Assembly: GCF_000311785.1 (NCBI RefSeq)
Contig: NZ_HE978539.1
Span: 278,345 to 328,781, forward strand
From: Brevibacillus massiliensis
GTDB lineage: Bacteria; Bacillota; Bacilli; Brevibacillales; Brevibacillaceae
Direction: 5' to 3'
Length of the DNA stretch: 50,437 nucleotides
Shown: one piece after another, positions 1-11,196 of the stretch
How the letters are laid out: each line of letters starts with the position of its first letter
How positions within the stretch are numbered: position 1 is the first letter of the stretch
The notes under the pieces: model-generated
Told to the model about the DNA's origin: nothing
Databases searched by the model: none
What the model saw: the letters and a program-made list of their open reading frames with translations, nothing else
Made by a program: the position numbers and the translations under genes

Positions 1-1
1 G

Positions 2-289
2 GAGATCATGGACGAAGCGAAGCTGCGCGCGCTGGATCCCTATCATATCTGGACCGAGGATTTCGCTGATGTCCGCCTTCACTGGAAGAAAAAGAAGCCG
101 CTGCACATCTTGTTCGCCTGTGTCTACAAGCTGGAGCAGCCGTTTGAAATTCAGATTGAAGACCAGTATAAAGGCTGCAAATCCTGGCATCACCTGCTGC
201 CGGAAGTGCCGCAAACCGGCTTTGCGCCCGTCTTGTCGGATGCCGACTACGCAGCGAAGCGCGATGAGATCATGGCGATTTTAAAATAA
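2..289 (+). CDS. DUF1802 family protein, C-terminal part (5' end outside window)
   Basis: The reading frame is open to the left edge of the window, so only the last 95 or so residues are present. The visible part contains DPYHIWTEDFADVRLHWKKK and a following strand ending in a YKLEQP motif, which I recognise as the end of the DUF1802 family. These are soluble bacterial proteins of about 180-200 residues with no known function. An ATG at 8 exists but lies inside the conserved domain and is unlikely to be the real start. A hairpin follows the stop, so this gene is probably not co-transcribed with suf. Confidence 0.6.
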   Translation, partial: EIMDEAKLRALDPYHIWTEDFADVRLHWKKKKPLHILFACVYKLEQPFEIQIEDQYKGCKSWHHLLPEVPQTGFAPVLSDADYAAKRDEIMAILK

Positions 290-291
290 GG

Positions 292-325
292 GAAAGGGTC
301 CTGTACAGGGCCTTCTTTCGTCTTT
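292..325 (+). terminator. Probable intrinsic terminator after the DUF1802 gene
   Basis: An imperfect hairpin spans 294-314, with arms AAGGGTCCTG and CAGGGCCTT around a TA centre and one mismatch. It is followed by the T-rich tail TCTTTCGTCTTT. The tail is interrupted, so termination may be incomplete. Confidence 0.45.
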
Positions 326-412
326 CCCCGGCATCAATGCCTATACCGTTTCCCCTTTTCAAGCATACTTAGTAAATATATAAATGTAAAAAATACAGAT
401 ATAGGAGAAGCG

Positions 413-441
413 TTGATTTAAAATAATTCTTATTATACAAT
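413..441 (+). promoter_or_regulatory. Sigma-A promoter of the suf operon
   Basis: TTGATT at 413-418 and TACAAT at 436-441 are separated by 17 bp in a strongly AT-rich stretch, with sufC as the next gene 95 bp downstream. This is the best promoter match in the intergenic region. Confidence 0.6.
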
Positions 442-444
442 TGT

Positions 445-465
445 GATTGAGAATGGATTGAGAAT
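445..465 (+). promoter_or_regulatory. Direct-repeat operator candidate (Fur-like) at the suf transcription start
   Basis: Two perfect copies of GATTGAGAAT (445-454 and 456-465) are separated by one base, an 11-bp period that puts both on the same face of the helix. They begin four bases after the -10 box and cover the likely transcription start, so a bound protein would block initiation. The repeats resemble GATAAT-type Fur units, but they are direct and not the usual 7-1-7 inverted form. The regulator is therefore inferred; Fur, an Rrf2-family protein or a SufR-like protein are options. Confidence 0.45.
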
Positions 466-536
466 CATGCCCTTATGGTGATACTAGTTCATGGTAAGCG
501 CAGGATTCGCACTACTATATATTGGAGGAATGCTGG

Positions 537-1325
537 ATGTCTGGTGTACCACATCTCGAAATAAAAGATTTGCGGGCAAGAATTGAGGAGAAGGAGATTT
601 TGAAAGGCTTGTCCTTGGAAATCAAGGGCGGAGAAGTACACGCCATCATGGGACCGAACGGAACCGGTAAATCTACCCTCGCCTCAACCCTGATGGGTCA
701 TCCCAAGTACGAAGTAACCGGCGGTTCGGTAACGCTTAACGGCCAGGACGTGCTGGAAATGGCGGTAGACGAGCGCGCTCGTGCCGGCTTGTTCCTGGCG
801 ATGCAGTACCCCTCGGAGATCAGCGGAGTGACAAATGCCGACTTCCTGCGTTCGGCGATCAATGCGCGCCGCGGCGAGGGCAATGAAATCTCCTTGATGA
901 AATTCATCCGGGAAATGGATAAGAAGATGGCGACCTTGGAAATGGACGAATCCTTCCAGCATCGCTACCTGAACGAAGGCTTCTCCGGCGGGGAGAAGAA
1001 GCGGAACGAAATCCTGCAAATGATGATGCTGCAGCCGAGCATCTGCATTCTCGACGAGGTTGACTCCGGGCTGGACATCGATGCGCTGAAGATCGTCGCG
1101 AAGGGCGTCAACGAAATGCGCTCCGCCGAACGCGGATTCCTGATTATCACGCACTACCAGCGCCTGCTCAACTACATCAAGCCCGATTTCGTCCACGTGA
1201 TGATGCAAGGGCGGATCGTCAAGTCCGGCGGTCCGGAACTGGCAGAGCGCCTGGAGGCAGAAGGATACGACTGGATAAAAGAAGAGCTCGGAATCGAAGA
1301 CGAAACCGTCAATGCTGGCGTGTAG
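537..1325 (+). CDS. sufC: Fe-S cluster assembly ATPase SufC
   Basis: Cytoplasmic ABC-type ATPase that powers the SufBCD scaffold in Fe-S cluster assembly. Walker A is GPNGTGKST, the signature is [10 protein letters not shown] and Walker B is [11 protein letters not shown], all in normal order over about 262 residues. I chose ATG 537 over the in-frame TTG at 522 because GGAGGA at 524-529 sits seven bases upstream and the protein then begins [12 protein letters not shown], as expected for SufC. It is the first gene of sufCDSUB and is followed after 19 bp by sufD. Confidence 0.95.
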   Translation: MSGVPHLEIKDLRARIEEKEILKGLSLEIKGGEVHAIMGPNGTGKSTLASTLMGHPKYEVTGGSVTLNGQDVLEMAVDERARAGLFLAMQYPSEISGVTNADFLRSAINARRGEGNEISLMKFIREMDKKMATLEMDESFQHRYLNEGFSGGEKKRNEILQMMMLQPSICILDEVDSGLDIDALKIVAKGVNEMRSAERGFLIITHYQRLLNYIKPDFVHVMMQGRIVKSGGPELAERLEAEGYDWIKEELGIEDETVNAGV

Positions 1326-1344
1326 GCGAGGGGGTTAGCAGATT

Positions 1345-4290
<2,946 letters not shown>

Positions 4291-4322
4291 TGCCGCCATT
4301 CAACGAAAAGGAGTGAAAGAAC

Positions 4323-5720
<1,398 letters not shown>

Positions 5721-5752
5721 CCTTTGCCTGCCAAGGGTTTCCGGCTGTCGAA

Positions 5753-5784
5753 ACTGGGTTTGCCCGTCTTTTGCCCGGTTTTTA
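5753..5784 (+). terminator. Weak terminator candidate after sufB
   Basis: ACTGGG (5753-5758) can pair with CCCGGT (5774-5779) around a 15-base loop and is followed by five T residues. The stem is short, so this is only a candidate for ending the suf transcript. Confidence 0.3.
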
Positions 5785-5907
5785 AATTTGGACGCAACGC
5801 TCATAGCGTGCCAGAGCATCGTCTTCAATCTTCCTGGTAACATGTAGATACGTGTCCGCTGTGACTTTCACGCTTGCGTGCCCAAGTCGCTCGGACACGT
5901 TTTTATC
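5782..5907 (-). pseudogene. Remnant of a tyrosine-recombinase (integrase) C-terminus
   Basis: Reading the minus strand from 5907 to the stop at 5782-5784 gives about 41 codons containing VSERLGHASVKVTADTYLHV and then TRKIEDDALARYE. This is the C-terminal box of phage or ICE-type tyrosine integrases, with the LGH and the catalytic tyrosine context TADTYLHV. An in-frame stop lies immediately upstream at 5908-5910, and nothing else of the roughly 380-residue protein remains. It marks an old mobile element that was lost next to the suf operon. Confidence 0.75.
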
Positions 5908-6051
5908 TCATTTTCGCAGAAGACTCCCACCTCGAAGGCGGTGAGATGATTAATGCAATACCGAAACGCTGAGAATGAAATATGGAGTGGTCTATTTTAG
6001 GCTTACGTTAAACTGATTATTAAAATATGTAATTTTTTCCCTTATCGTGCA

Positions 6052-6089
6052 AAAATCCTCTCTGTCCTTTTTTCGGAAGAGAGGATTTT
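6052..6089 (-). terminator. Intrinsic terminator of the cupredoxin gene
   Basis: AAAATCCTCTCT (6052-6063) pairs with AGAGAGGATTTT (6078-6089), a 12-bp perfect stem. It lies six bases past the minus-strand stop and has T tails on both strands, so it could work in both directions. Confidence 0.8.
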
Positions 6090-6094
6090 CTTTT

Positions 6095-6538
6095 TCAGTC
6101 AACCACGATGTAGGCGATCATCGGGCCGTTATGGGCGATGTCGGCATGAGTCGTACAGATCAGGCGGTACACCCCTTCCTTATTGAATTGGAGCGGAACG
6201 AGGGTTTCTGATCCTTTTTTGACGACCCCGCTGATATTCGTTCCCTCGATGACAAAAGGATGCTGGGCCCCATTTACACCGTACATGCTCAGTTTGATCT
6301 TCTCCCCGGCATGGACAAAGATCGTGCCTGGGTCCCAGCGGTACGCTTCAATCACCTTTCCGTCCGGGAGAGTCGCTTTAAACTCTCCGGTGACCAGGTG
6401 GACAACCCGCTCCGGCTTCTCCTGGCTGCCCAGGGCAGGAATGTCGCGGTTTGTGTAAGTGATGACGGTAAAAATGACGAGCATGCCGATGCCAACCAAC
6501 AGCAGCAGTGAATGGCGCGATAGGAAATAAATTTTCAG
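6095..6538 (-). CDS. Membrane-anchored cupredoxin-domain protein, probable CTG start
   Basis: One N-terminal membrane segment (about residues 10-28) is followed by an exported domain with a cupredoxin-like C-terminus. The motifs HPFVIEG, then CTTHADIAH and GPM, supply a His, Cys, His and Met set like a type 1 copper or CuA-derived site. It may be an electron carrier or copper-binding protein related to cytochrome oxidase subunit II or NosZ domains. No ATG gives a complete signal anchor. A GGAGG at 6548-6552 lies nine bases upstream of a CTG at 6538, giving L-KIYFLSRHSLLLL as a natural start. TTG 6499 is possible but has no ribosome-binding site and would cut the membrane segment. Confidence 0.7.
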   Translation of the reverse strand: MKIYFLSRHSLLLLVGIGMLVIFTVITYTNRDIPALGSQEKPERVVHLVTGEFKATLPDGKVIEAYRWDPGTIFVHAGEKIKLSMYGVNGAQHPFVIEGTNISGVVKKGSETLVPLQFNKEGVYRLICTTHADIAHNGPMIAYIVVD

Positions 6539-6671
6539 TTTCTTCTACCTCCTCTAAATAGCAGACAAGTTTTCTATGTTCACAGGTTATGCGGACGTGC
6601 TGGAAAAAATGGCTCTTGGGAGATACTTAGTGATAAGTGCAAAACCAGATCGAAGGAGTGGAGGTCTCGCC

Positions 6672-7904
6672 ATGAAACAAGCTGTGGGGATCGTTAGCAA
6701 ACGTGTTTTTGTGCTGTTCTTGACTGCTGCATTGGCAATGGGGGCCATAGGGGGCACAGCTTCCGCCCAAAAAGGAGGAGGTACGGCACCGCAAATCAAG
6801 CTCAACGGCTACCAGCTGTCGCTTCCTGTCGACCAGCGACCGTTTATTGCCTCCGGGCGGATTCTCATTCCACTGCGAACGATTTTTGAACGTTTTGGCG
6901 CGCAGGTGTCTTGGGATGAGAAAACGCGGACCATCTCCAGCCGGATGGGAGATGTAACGATTCGGCTGCAGGTGAATTCCGCTACCGCTTTCGTCAACGA
7001 TAAGCGAGTGGAACTGGACCAGCCGGCAGCGCTGGTCGGCTCGCGGACATTTGTGCCGCTGCGGTTTATCAGCGAAGCGTTTGGCGCAAAGGTAAGCTGG
7101 GAGGAAGCGACCAGGACAGCCAAGATTGATCCGGCAATCACTCGCGTTCCAGCGCCAAAATCCGTCGACCTGCCCCGGGAGCTGCAGAAGCTGCTGCCCA
7201 AGCGAAGTTCCTGGTACACGGCCAAGAATACTGCGATCTGGCTGTACGGAGGGGAAGTGGCTGAAGGGCCGTTTATCGCCCCGGAACTGCTCGCCAAGAC
7301 TGCGGCGCTGCGCCGGGAGCTGGCTGCTTCGCCCGGGCATGTCTACGTCGAGGAATTGGAAAGCTGGGAGGAAAAGGGCGTTTCCATGTTTCGTATGCTG
7401 GTAACGGTAGAGGAGAAAAACGGCGCGCTGCGGCGGGCGGGAATGGATCTGATCGAGGTGAGGCAGACGGCACAGGGCGAAGGGAACGTCGTGACGGGAT
7501 ACGCCCATCTGCCTTGGCATTCAGAGCAGCAGCAAAGCCCAGTAAAAATATGGCTGGACGCAGGAGTGGGGCCGCGGGAAATTTCGCTTGCCGCTCCCGC
7601 TGTCGAGATTCTCCAAAATGGAAAGCCGACCGGCAAGTACCGCCTACCCTTGGCCGTGCTGCAGTCGCTCGGCGCCGTACACGCCGGCTCCGGCTCCGTT
7701 TACGCCGTGGAGCTGGGCAGCGGCAAGCAATCCGAACCGCTGCAGACGGTTACCGTCAACGGGATGCCGTATGTCGATCTGGAAAGTGTCATTCGCGCGC
7801 TTGACGGACAAAAAATGGTTACGGAAGGGGAATCTCTCGTCTACCGTATCGATTGGCGCCCGGATATCGGGCAGCTTGTGTTCTACGTAAAGGAATTGGA
7901 ATAG
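6672..7904 (+). CDS. Exported protein with copper amine oxidase-like (stalk) domain
   Basis: A 410-residue exported protein. A signal peptide ends near TASA-QKGG (about residue 33). Residues 38-135 form two copies of the copper amine oxidase N-terminal-like repeat (PF07833), visible as GRILIPLRTIFERFGAQVSW and SRTFVPLRFISEAFGAKVSW. This domain binds no copper and is common in cell-envelope proteins of Paenibacillaceae. The remaining 270 residues are not recognised. ATG 6672 is preceded by GGAGG at seven bases; upstream in-frame starts lack one. It is divergent from the cupredoxin gene. Function unknown, probably cell-surface. Confidence 0.75.
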   Translation: MKQAVGIVSKRVFVLFLTAALAMGAIGGTASAQKGGGTAPQIKLNGYQLSLPVDQRPFIASGRILIPLRTIFERFGAQVSWDEKTRTISSRMGDVTIRLQVNSATAFVNDKRVELDQPAALVGSRTFVPLRFISEAFGAKVSWEEATRTAKIDPAITRVPAPKSVDLPRELQKLLPKRSSWYTAKNTAIWLYGGEVAEGPFIAPELLAKTAALRRELAASPGHVYVEELESWEEKGVSMFRMLVTVEEKNGALRRAGMDLIEVRQTAQGEGNVVTGYAHLPWHSEQQQSPVKIWLDAGVGPREISLAAPAVEILQNGKPTGKYRLPLAVLQSLGAVHAGSGSVYAVELGSGKQSEPLQTVTVNGMPYVDLESVIRALDGQKMVTEGESLVYRIDWRPDIGQLVFYVKELE

Positions 7905-7916
7905 CAGGGCAGCGTC

Positions 7917-7959
7917 AAATCCCCGTTTCTTGCGGTTGGCAGAAAACGGGGATTTTTTC
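7917..7959 (+). terminator. Intrinsic terminator after the amine-oxidase-like-domain gene
   Basis: AAATCCCCGTTT pairs with AAAACGGGGATTT, followed by a run of T. This is a strong rho-independent terminator that separates the gene from the aminotransferase operon. Confidence 0.85.
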
Positions 7960-7961
7960 TT

Positions 7962-8008
7962 TGAAATTAATATTGCAATATAAACAATTTGATGAAATAA
8001 TAATTTCA
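7962..8008 (+). promoter_or_regulatory. Two palindromic operators and embedded promoter of the aminotransferase-rpiR operon
   Basis: A perfect palindrome TGAAAT-AATA-ATTTCA lies at 7993-8008. A near copy TGAAAT-TAAT-ATTGCA with one mismatch lies at 7962-7977. Their centres are 31 bp apart, about three helical turns. A promoter TTGCAA (7973-7978), 17 bp, AATAAT (7996-8001) sits across them, so binding would cover both -35 and -10. TGAAAT/ATTTCA half-sites fit published RpiR/MurR-family operators, and an RpiR gene is second in this operon, so autoregulation is likely. Confidence 0.6.
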
Positions 8009-8032
8009 ACAAGACAACTGGAGGTGCGAAAG

Positions 8033-9379
8033 GTGAACCTTTCCGATTTACAAGCCCATTTTGGCAGCAGCCGTCCGAAATCCGCCGCTTTTTTTGCGCA
8101 GGCCGCATCGCTCATCGCCGGCGGGGTCAACGGCAACCTTCGATTTTACCAGCCGTTTCCGATCGTTTTTCAACAGGGCAGAGGCGCAAGGTTGACCGAT
8201 GCCGACGGAAAAACATACGTAGACTACCTGCTTTCCTATGGTGCCTTGCTGTTGGGGCACGGACATCCCGTGATTCGGCAAGCCGTGGAAACGGTCTGGG
8301 AGGAGCAGGGAACCAGCAGCTTTGGCGCAACACATCCGTTGGAGCTGGATATGTGCAAAGAAATCAATCAGCTGTACCCCAGCATGGAATCCATCCGGTT
8401 TACGAATTCCGGTTTGGAGGCTACCCTGTTCGCACTCCGTTTGGCGCTCGCCTATACAGGCAAGACCCATATCGCCAAATTTGCCGGACATTATCACGGC
8501 AGTCACGACCACGTGCTGATCAGTGTGAATCAGACCAAAGAGAGCGAGAGCGGGCCCGCGATGCCAAAGGCTGTGCCTGACAGTTTGGGGCTGCCGGATT
8601 ACTTTCTGGAGCATACGGTTGTCCTGCCTTTTGACGATTGGGAGGCTTGCGAAAAAATTCTGACCGAGATGCGTGGGCAGATCGGCGCAGTCATCCTTGA
8701 GCCGATGCAGGCCGGGTACATTTCTGCCGATCAACCGTTTATGGAAAATTTGCGCAGTTTGACGGAGCAGCTAGGCATGGTCTTGATCTTTGACGAAGTG
8801 AAGACAGGCTTTCGCGTCACCCTGGGAGGGGCGCAGGCGTACTACGGCGTAAAGCCGGATCTGACTGCGCTGGGAAAGGTTGCAGGGGGAGGCTTTCCGA
8901 TAGGAGTGGTCGGCGGCAAGCGGGCGATCATGGAAATGTGTTCGCCGCTGCGCTCAACAAGCAAATCAGAAATCGTCTTCCACAGCGGAACGTTTAACGG
9001 AAATCCGGTTTCGCTTGCAGCCGGACTGGCCGCCATCCGCTACTTGAAGCAGCCGGGACGTTTTGACCGCATCGTTGACAGAACAATAAGCTTGCGCAAA
9101 GGCATCGAGAGGCTCGCCGGTGAGTATCGGATTCCGTTTTCGACTGTCGGCGTCGGCACCATTTTTAACCTCGTGCCGACTGAGGAAGCGGACTATGCCG
9201 GCACCAATCCGCAAGAGCTGAGGCTCGCCCTTGACTACCTGTTGATGGACGAGGGGGTATATACCAAACCGCTGAACCGCTTTTCCATGTCTGACGCTCA
9301 CGGAGAGACAGAATTGCAAGCCACTTTGCAGGCGTTTGAAAAGAGCTTTCAAGCGCTTCGGCAAATCGTCGCGGTATAA
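8033..9379 (+). CDS. Class III (glutamate-1-semialdehyde aminomutase-like) PLP aminotransferase
   Basis: A 448-residue fold-type I PLP enzyme. FDEVKTGFR supplies the PLP-ring aspartate, and the Schiff-base lysine is in TALGKVAGGGFPIG. TNSGLEATLFALRLA and FAGHYHGSHD resemble glutamate-1-semialdehyde aminomutase. A housekeeping hemL role is unlikely: the N-terminus differs and it sits alone with an RpiR regulator. The substrate is unknown, probably an amino acid or amino sugar. GTG 8033 is chosen because GGAGG at 8020-8024 lies eight bases upstream. The longer frame runs back through the terminator and promoter. Confidence 0.8.
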   Translation: MNLSDLQAHFGSSRPKSAAFFAQAASLIAGGVNGNLRFYQPFPIVFQQGRGARLTDADGKTYVDYLLSYGALLLGHGHPVIRQAVETVWEEQGTSSFGATHPLELDMCKEINQLYPSMESIRFTNSGLEATLFALRLALAYTGKTHIAKFAGHYHGSHDHVLISVNQTKESESGPAMPKAVPDSLGLPDYFLEHTVVLPFDDWEACEKILTEMRGQIGAVILEPMQAGYISADQPFMENLRSLTEQLGMVLIFDEVKTGFRVTLGGAQAYYGVKPDLTALGKVAGGGFPIGVVGGKRAIMEMCSPLRSTSKSEIVFHSGTFNGNPVSLAAGLAAIRYLKQPGRFDRIVDRTISLRKGIERLAGEYRIPFSTVGVGTIFNLVPTEEADYAGTNPQELRLALDYLLMDEGVYTKPLNRFSMSDAHGETELQATLQAFEKSFQALRQIVAV

Positions 9380-9448
9380 GCCGAAGTTGTCCGGGAACTG
9401 CTTTGGTCGTATACTGTCAGGGAAGAGTAAGGCTCCGAGGTGATACCA

Positions 9449-10312
9449 TTGGAAGCGGATTCTACCGTCTTGCGGCGGATCGCTCAACTGTACTCGCAGA
9501 TGAGCCCGTCACAGCAAATGATTGCCGATGTCATTCTGAAAGATCCCGAAGCGTCCGCTTTTTACAACGTGGCTGAACTGGCCCGAAAGGCGAAGGTAAG
9601 CGATTCGACTGTCACCCGTTTCGCTGCTTTTGTAGGGTGTTCCGGATTCCCGGCGCTTTCCCGCGAACTGCAAGAGCTGGTGAGATCCCGGCTGACGACG
9701 AGTGAGCGCTACCAGCTGTCGAGAGCATTGGAAAACGAGGAACAGCGCACGGTCATCCAGTTTTTTGAGGATGATGCCCAAAATATCAAAATGCTCATGG
9801 AGCGAGTAGACCTGGAAGGGTTTGAGCGGACAGTGGACCGTTTGCTCAAGGCCAGGCGGATTGGCGTGATCTGCTCGCGAAGTTCGCTGTCGCTCGGCTT
9901 GTTCTTCGAGTTTTACCTGCATCTCTTGGATAAGGAAGTCGTTATCTTTAACGGAGAACCGCGAACGAGCGATCTGCTGCAGCGCTTTGGCCCCGAGGAT
10001 GTGATCGTCGGGATCGGTTTTGCGCGTTATACCCGCTTTACGATCGAGGGCATGAAATACGCGAGAAAAAAAGGCGTCCCGACAATAGCGATCACTGATT
10101 ATCCGTCCTCGCCGCTGGTCCGCTTCGCCGATGAGGTGCACTGCACGCCGACCGGGATCGCCTCCCATATGGATTCATTCACCGCTCCCTTGTCATTGGT
10201 GACAGCCTTGCTGCGAACGATGTTTAACCGAGTGCCTGAGCAGGTATCGAAGACGCTGAATGAGCTGGAAGATATCTGGTCAGATTTTGAGATTTACGGC
10301 GAACGGAAATGA
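9449..10312 (+). CDS. MurR/RpiR family transcriptional regulator
   Basis: About 287 residues. The N-terminal RpiR helix-turn-helix domain (residues 1-80) has VAELARKAKVSDSTVTRFA. A C-terminal SIS domain (about residues 120-260) contains GVICSRSSLSLG and a DVIVGIGFARYT segment and senses phosphosugars in characterised members. TTG 9449 is preferred: GAGGTGA at 9437-9443 lies five bases upstream. The GTG at 9440 overlaps that ribosome-binding site. It follows the aminotransferase by 69 bp and probably binds the two palindromes at 7962-8008. Confidence 0.85.
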   Translation: MEADSTVLRRIAQLYSQMSPSQQMIADVILKDPEASAFYNVAELARKAKVSDSTVTRFAAFVGCSGFPALSRELQELVRSRLTTSERYQLSRALENEEQRTVIQFFEDDAQNIKMLMERVDLEGFERTVDRLLKARRIGVICSRSSLSLGLFFEFYLHLLDKEVVIFNGEPRTSDLLQRFGPEDVIVGIGFARYTRFTIEGMKYARKKGVPTIAITDYPSSPLVRFADEVHCTPTGIASHMDSFTAPLSLVTALLRTMFNRVPEQVSKTLNELEDIWSDFEIYGERK

Positions 10313-10320
10313 GCGAAGCG

Positions 10321-11084
10321 TTATTCACTTTTCTTTTGACAGAGGACCATCCATTCATCTACTTGAAGCGATTGAACGTGTCTATCGGCAATCTGCACAT
10401 GAAAATAGGCGTGAATTTCATTGCTGGCCCGCAGAATATGGTTCTCGACCTCTTCTATTTGTCCGGGGCTGTCGGCTGTGCGTTTGACCCACTGGGGAAA
10501 GCGATAGGTTTTTTTTCGGCTCTCCGATTTTATTACCGACAGGCCCGCTTGGCAAAATAATTGTCGCCAGGTTTCAATCGACAGGCATTGCACATGGCTT
10601 TCGTCTCTCAATTTTTCCATCGTGTTCATAAATTCAGCGAGGTGGCTTTTGTCCGGAACGACATTGTCGATCATCAAAAAAGAGCCATTGGGTTTTAACA
10701 CCCTTGCCACCTCGCTGATGAATAGTGATGAGGCGCGATGCGGCAGGTCACAATTTCAAAGGTGTGATCGAGAAACGGCAGCGATTCGGCATCGGCGATC
10801 ACGTACCAAATATTCGGGGAATCTTGATTGAAATGCTTTGCCGTATTGGCGAGCATTTCTTTTGTCAAATCCGTTGAGAAAACATGGCGAACATAAGGCG
10901 ACAGCGTTTTGGCGACATGGCCGCCACCGGTTGCGACGTCCAGTGCCGTCCATTCAGAACGGGGCTGAAGCCACTCGACCAGTAAAGGAAGATCCTGGCC
11001 GTTCGCATGTGATTCACTTGTGAAGTAACTCTCCGCGTTCTTGGAAAATTGCGACTTTACCCGCTGTTTTGCATCATTCGTCAT
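10321..11084 (-). pseudogene. Class I SAM-dependent methyltransferase, frameshifted
   Basis: Two overlapping minus-strand frames together make one methyltransferase. The first (11084 down to about 10720) has the SAM motif ALDVATGGGHVAKTLSP and ends CRIAPHH. The second (about 10715 down to 10321) resumes with SEVARVLKPNGSFLMIDNV. In the family these segments are joined by a short linker, which here is shortened with a change of frame, so a small deletion is likely. GGAGG at 11093-11097 precedes ATG 11084. It ends eight bases from the convergent rpiR stop. The intact protein would be about 250 residues; a sequencing error cannot be excluded. Confidence 0.75.
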
Positions 11085-11158
11085 GCCAATACCTCCAATC
11101 GAAGTAAATTACCTCCTTGCAAGCAATCCGTAGAGAGACTGAACCAATCATAGTGCAA

Positions 11159-11188
11159 GCTGCCCGCCCGACCTGCCGGGTGGGCAGC
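11159..11188. repeat. GC-rich hairpin downstream of the VWA lipoprotein gene
   Basis: GCTGCCC-G-CCCG pairs with CGGG-T-GGGCAGC around a six-base loop. It lies just past the minus-strand stop at 11197. There is no T run on either side, so it is more likely an mRNA 3'-end stabiliser or a rho-assisted end than a classical terminator. Confidence 0.5.
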
Positions 11189-11196
11189 CGAATGTC

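Noticed and set aside
5915-5990. End of an IS200/IS605-type element
   Set aside because: The stretch from ACTCCCACC to about 5985 looked like mobile-element end sequence, but no transposase fragment or clear hairpin supports it.
8033-9379. hemL (glutamate-1-semialdehyde aminomutase)
   Set aside because: It resembles the family, but the N-terminus and the context (RpiR regulator, no heme genes) do not fit the housekeeping enzyme.
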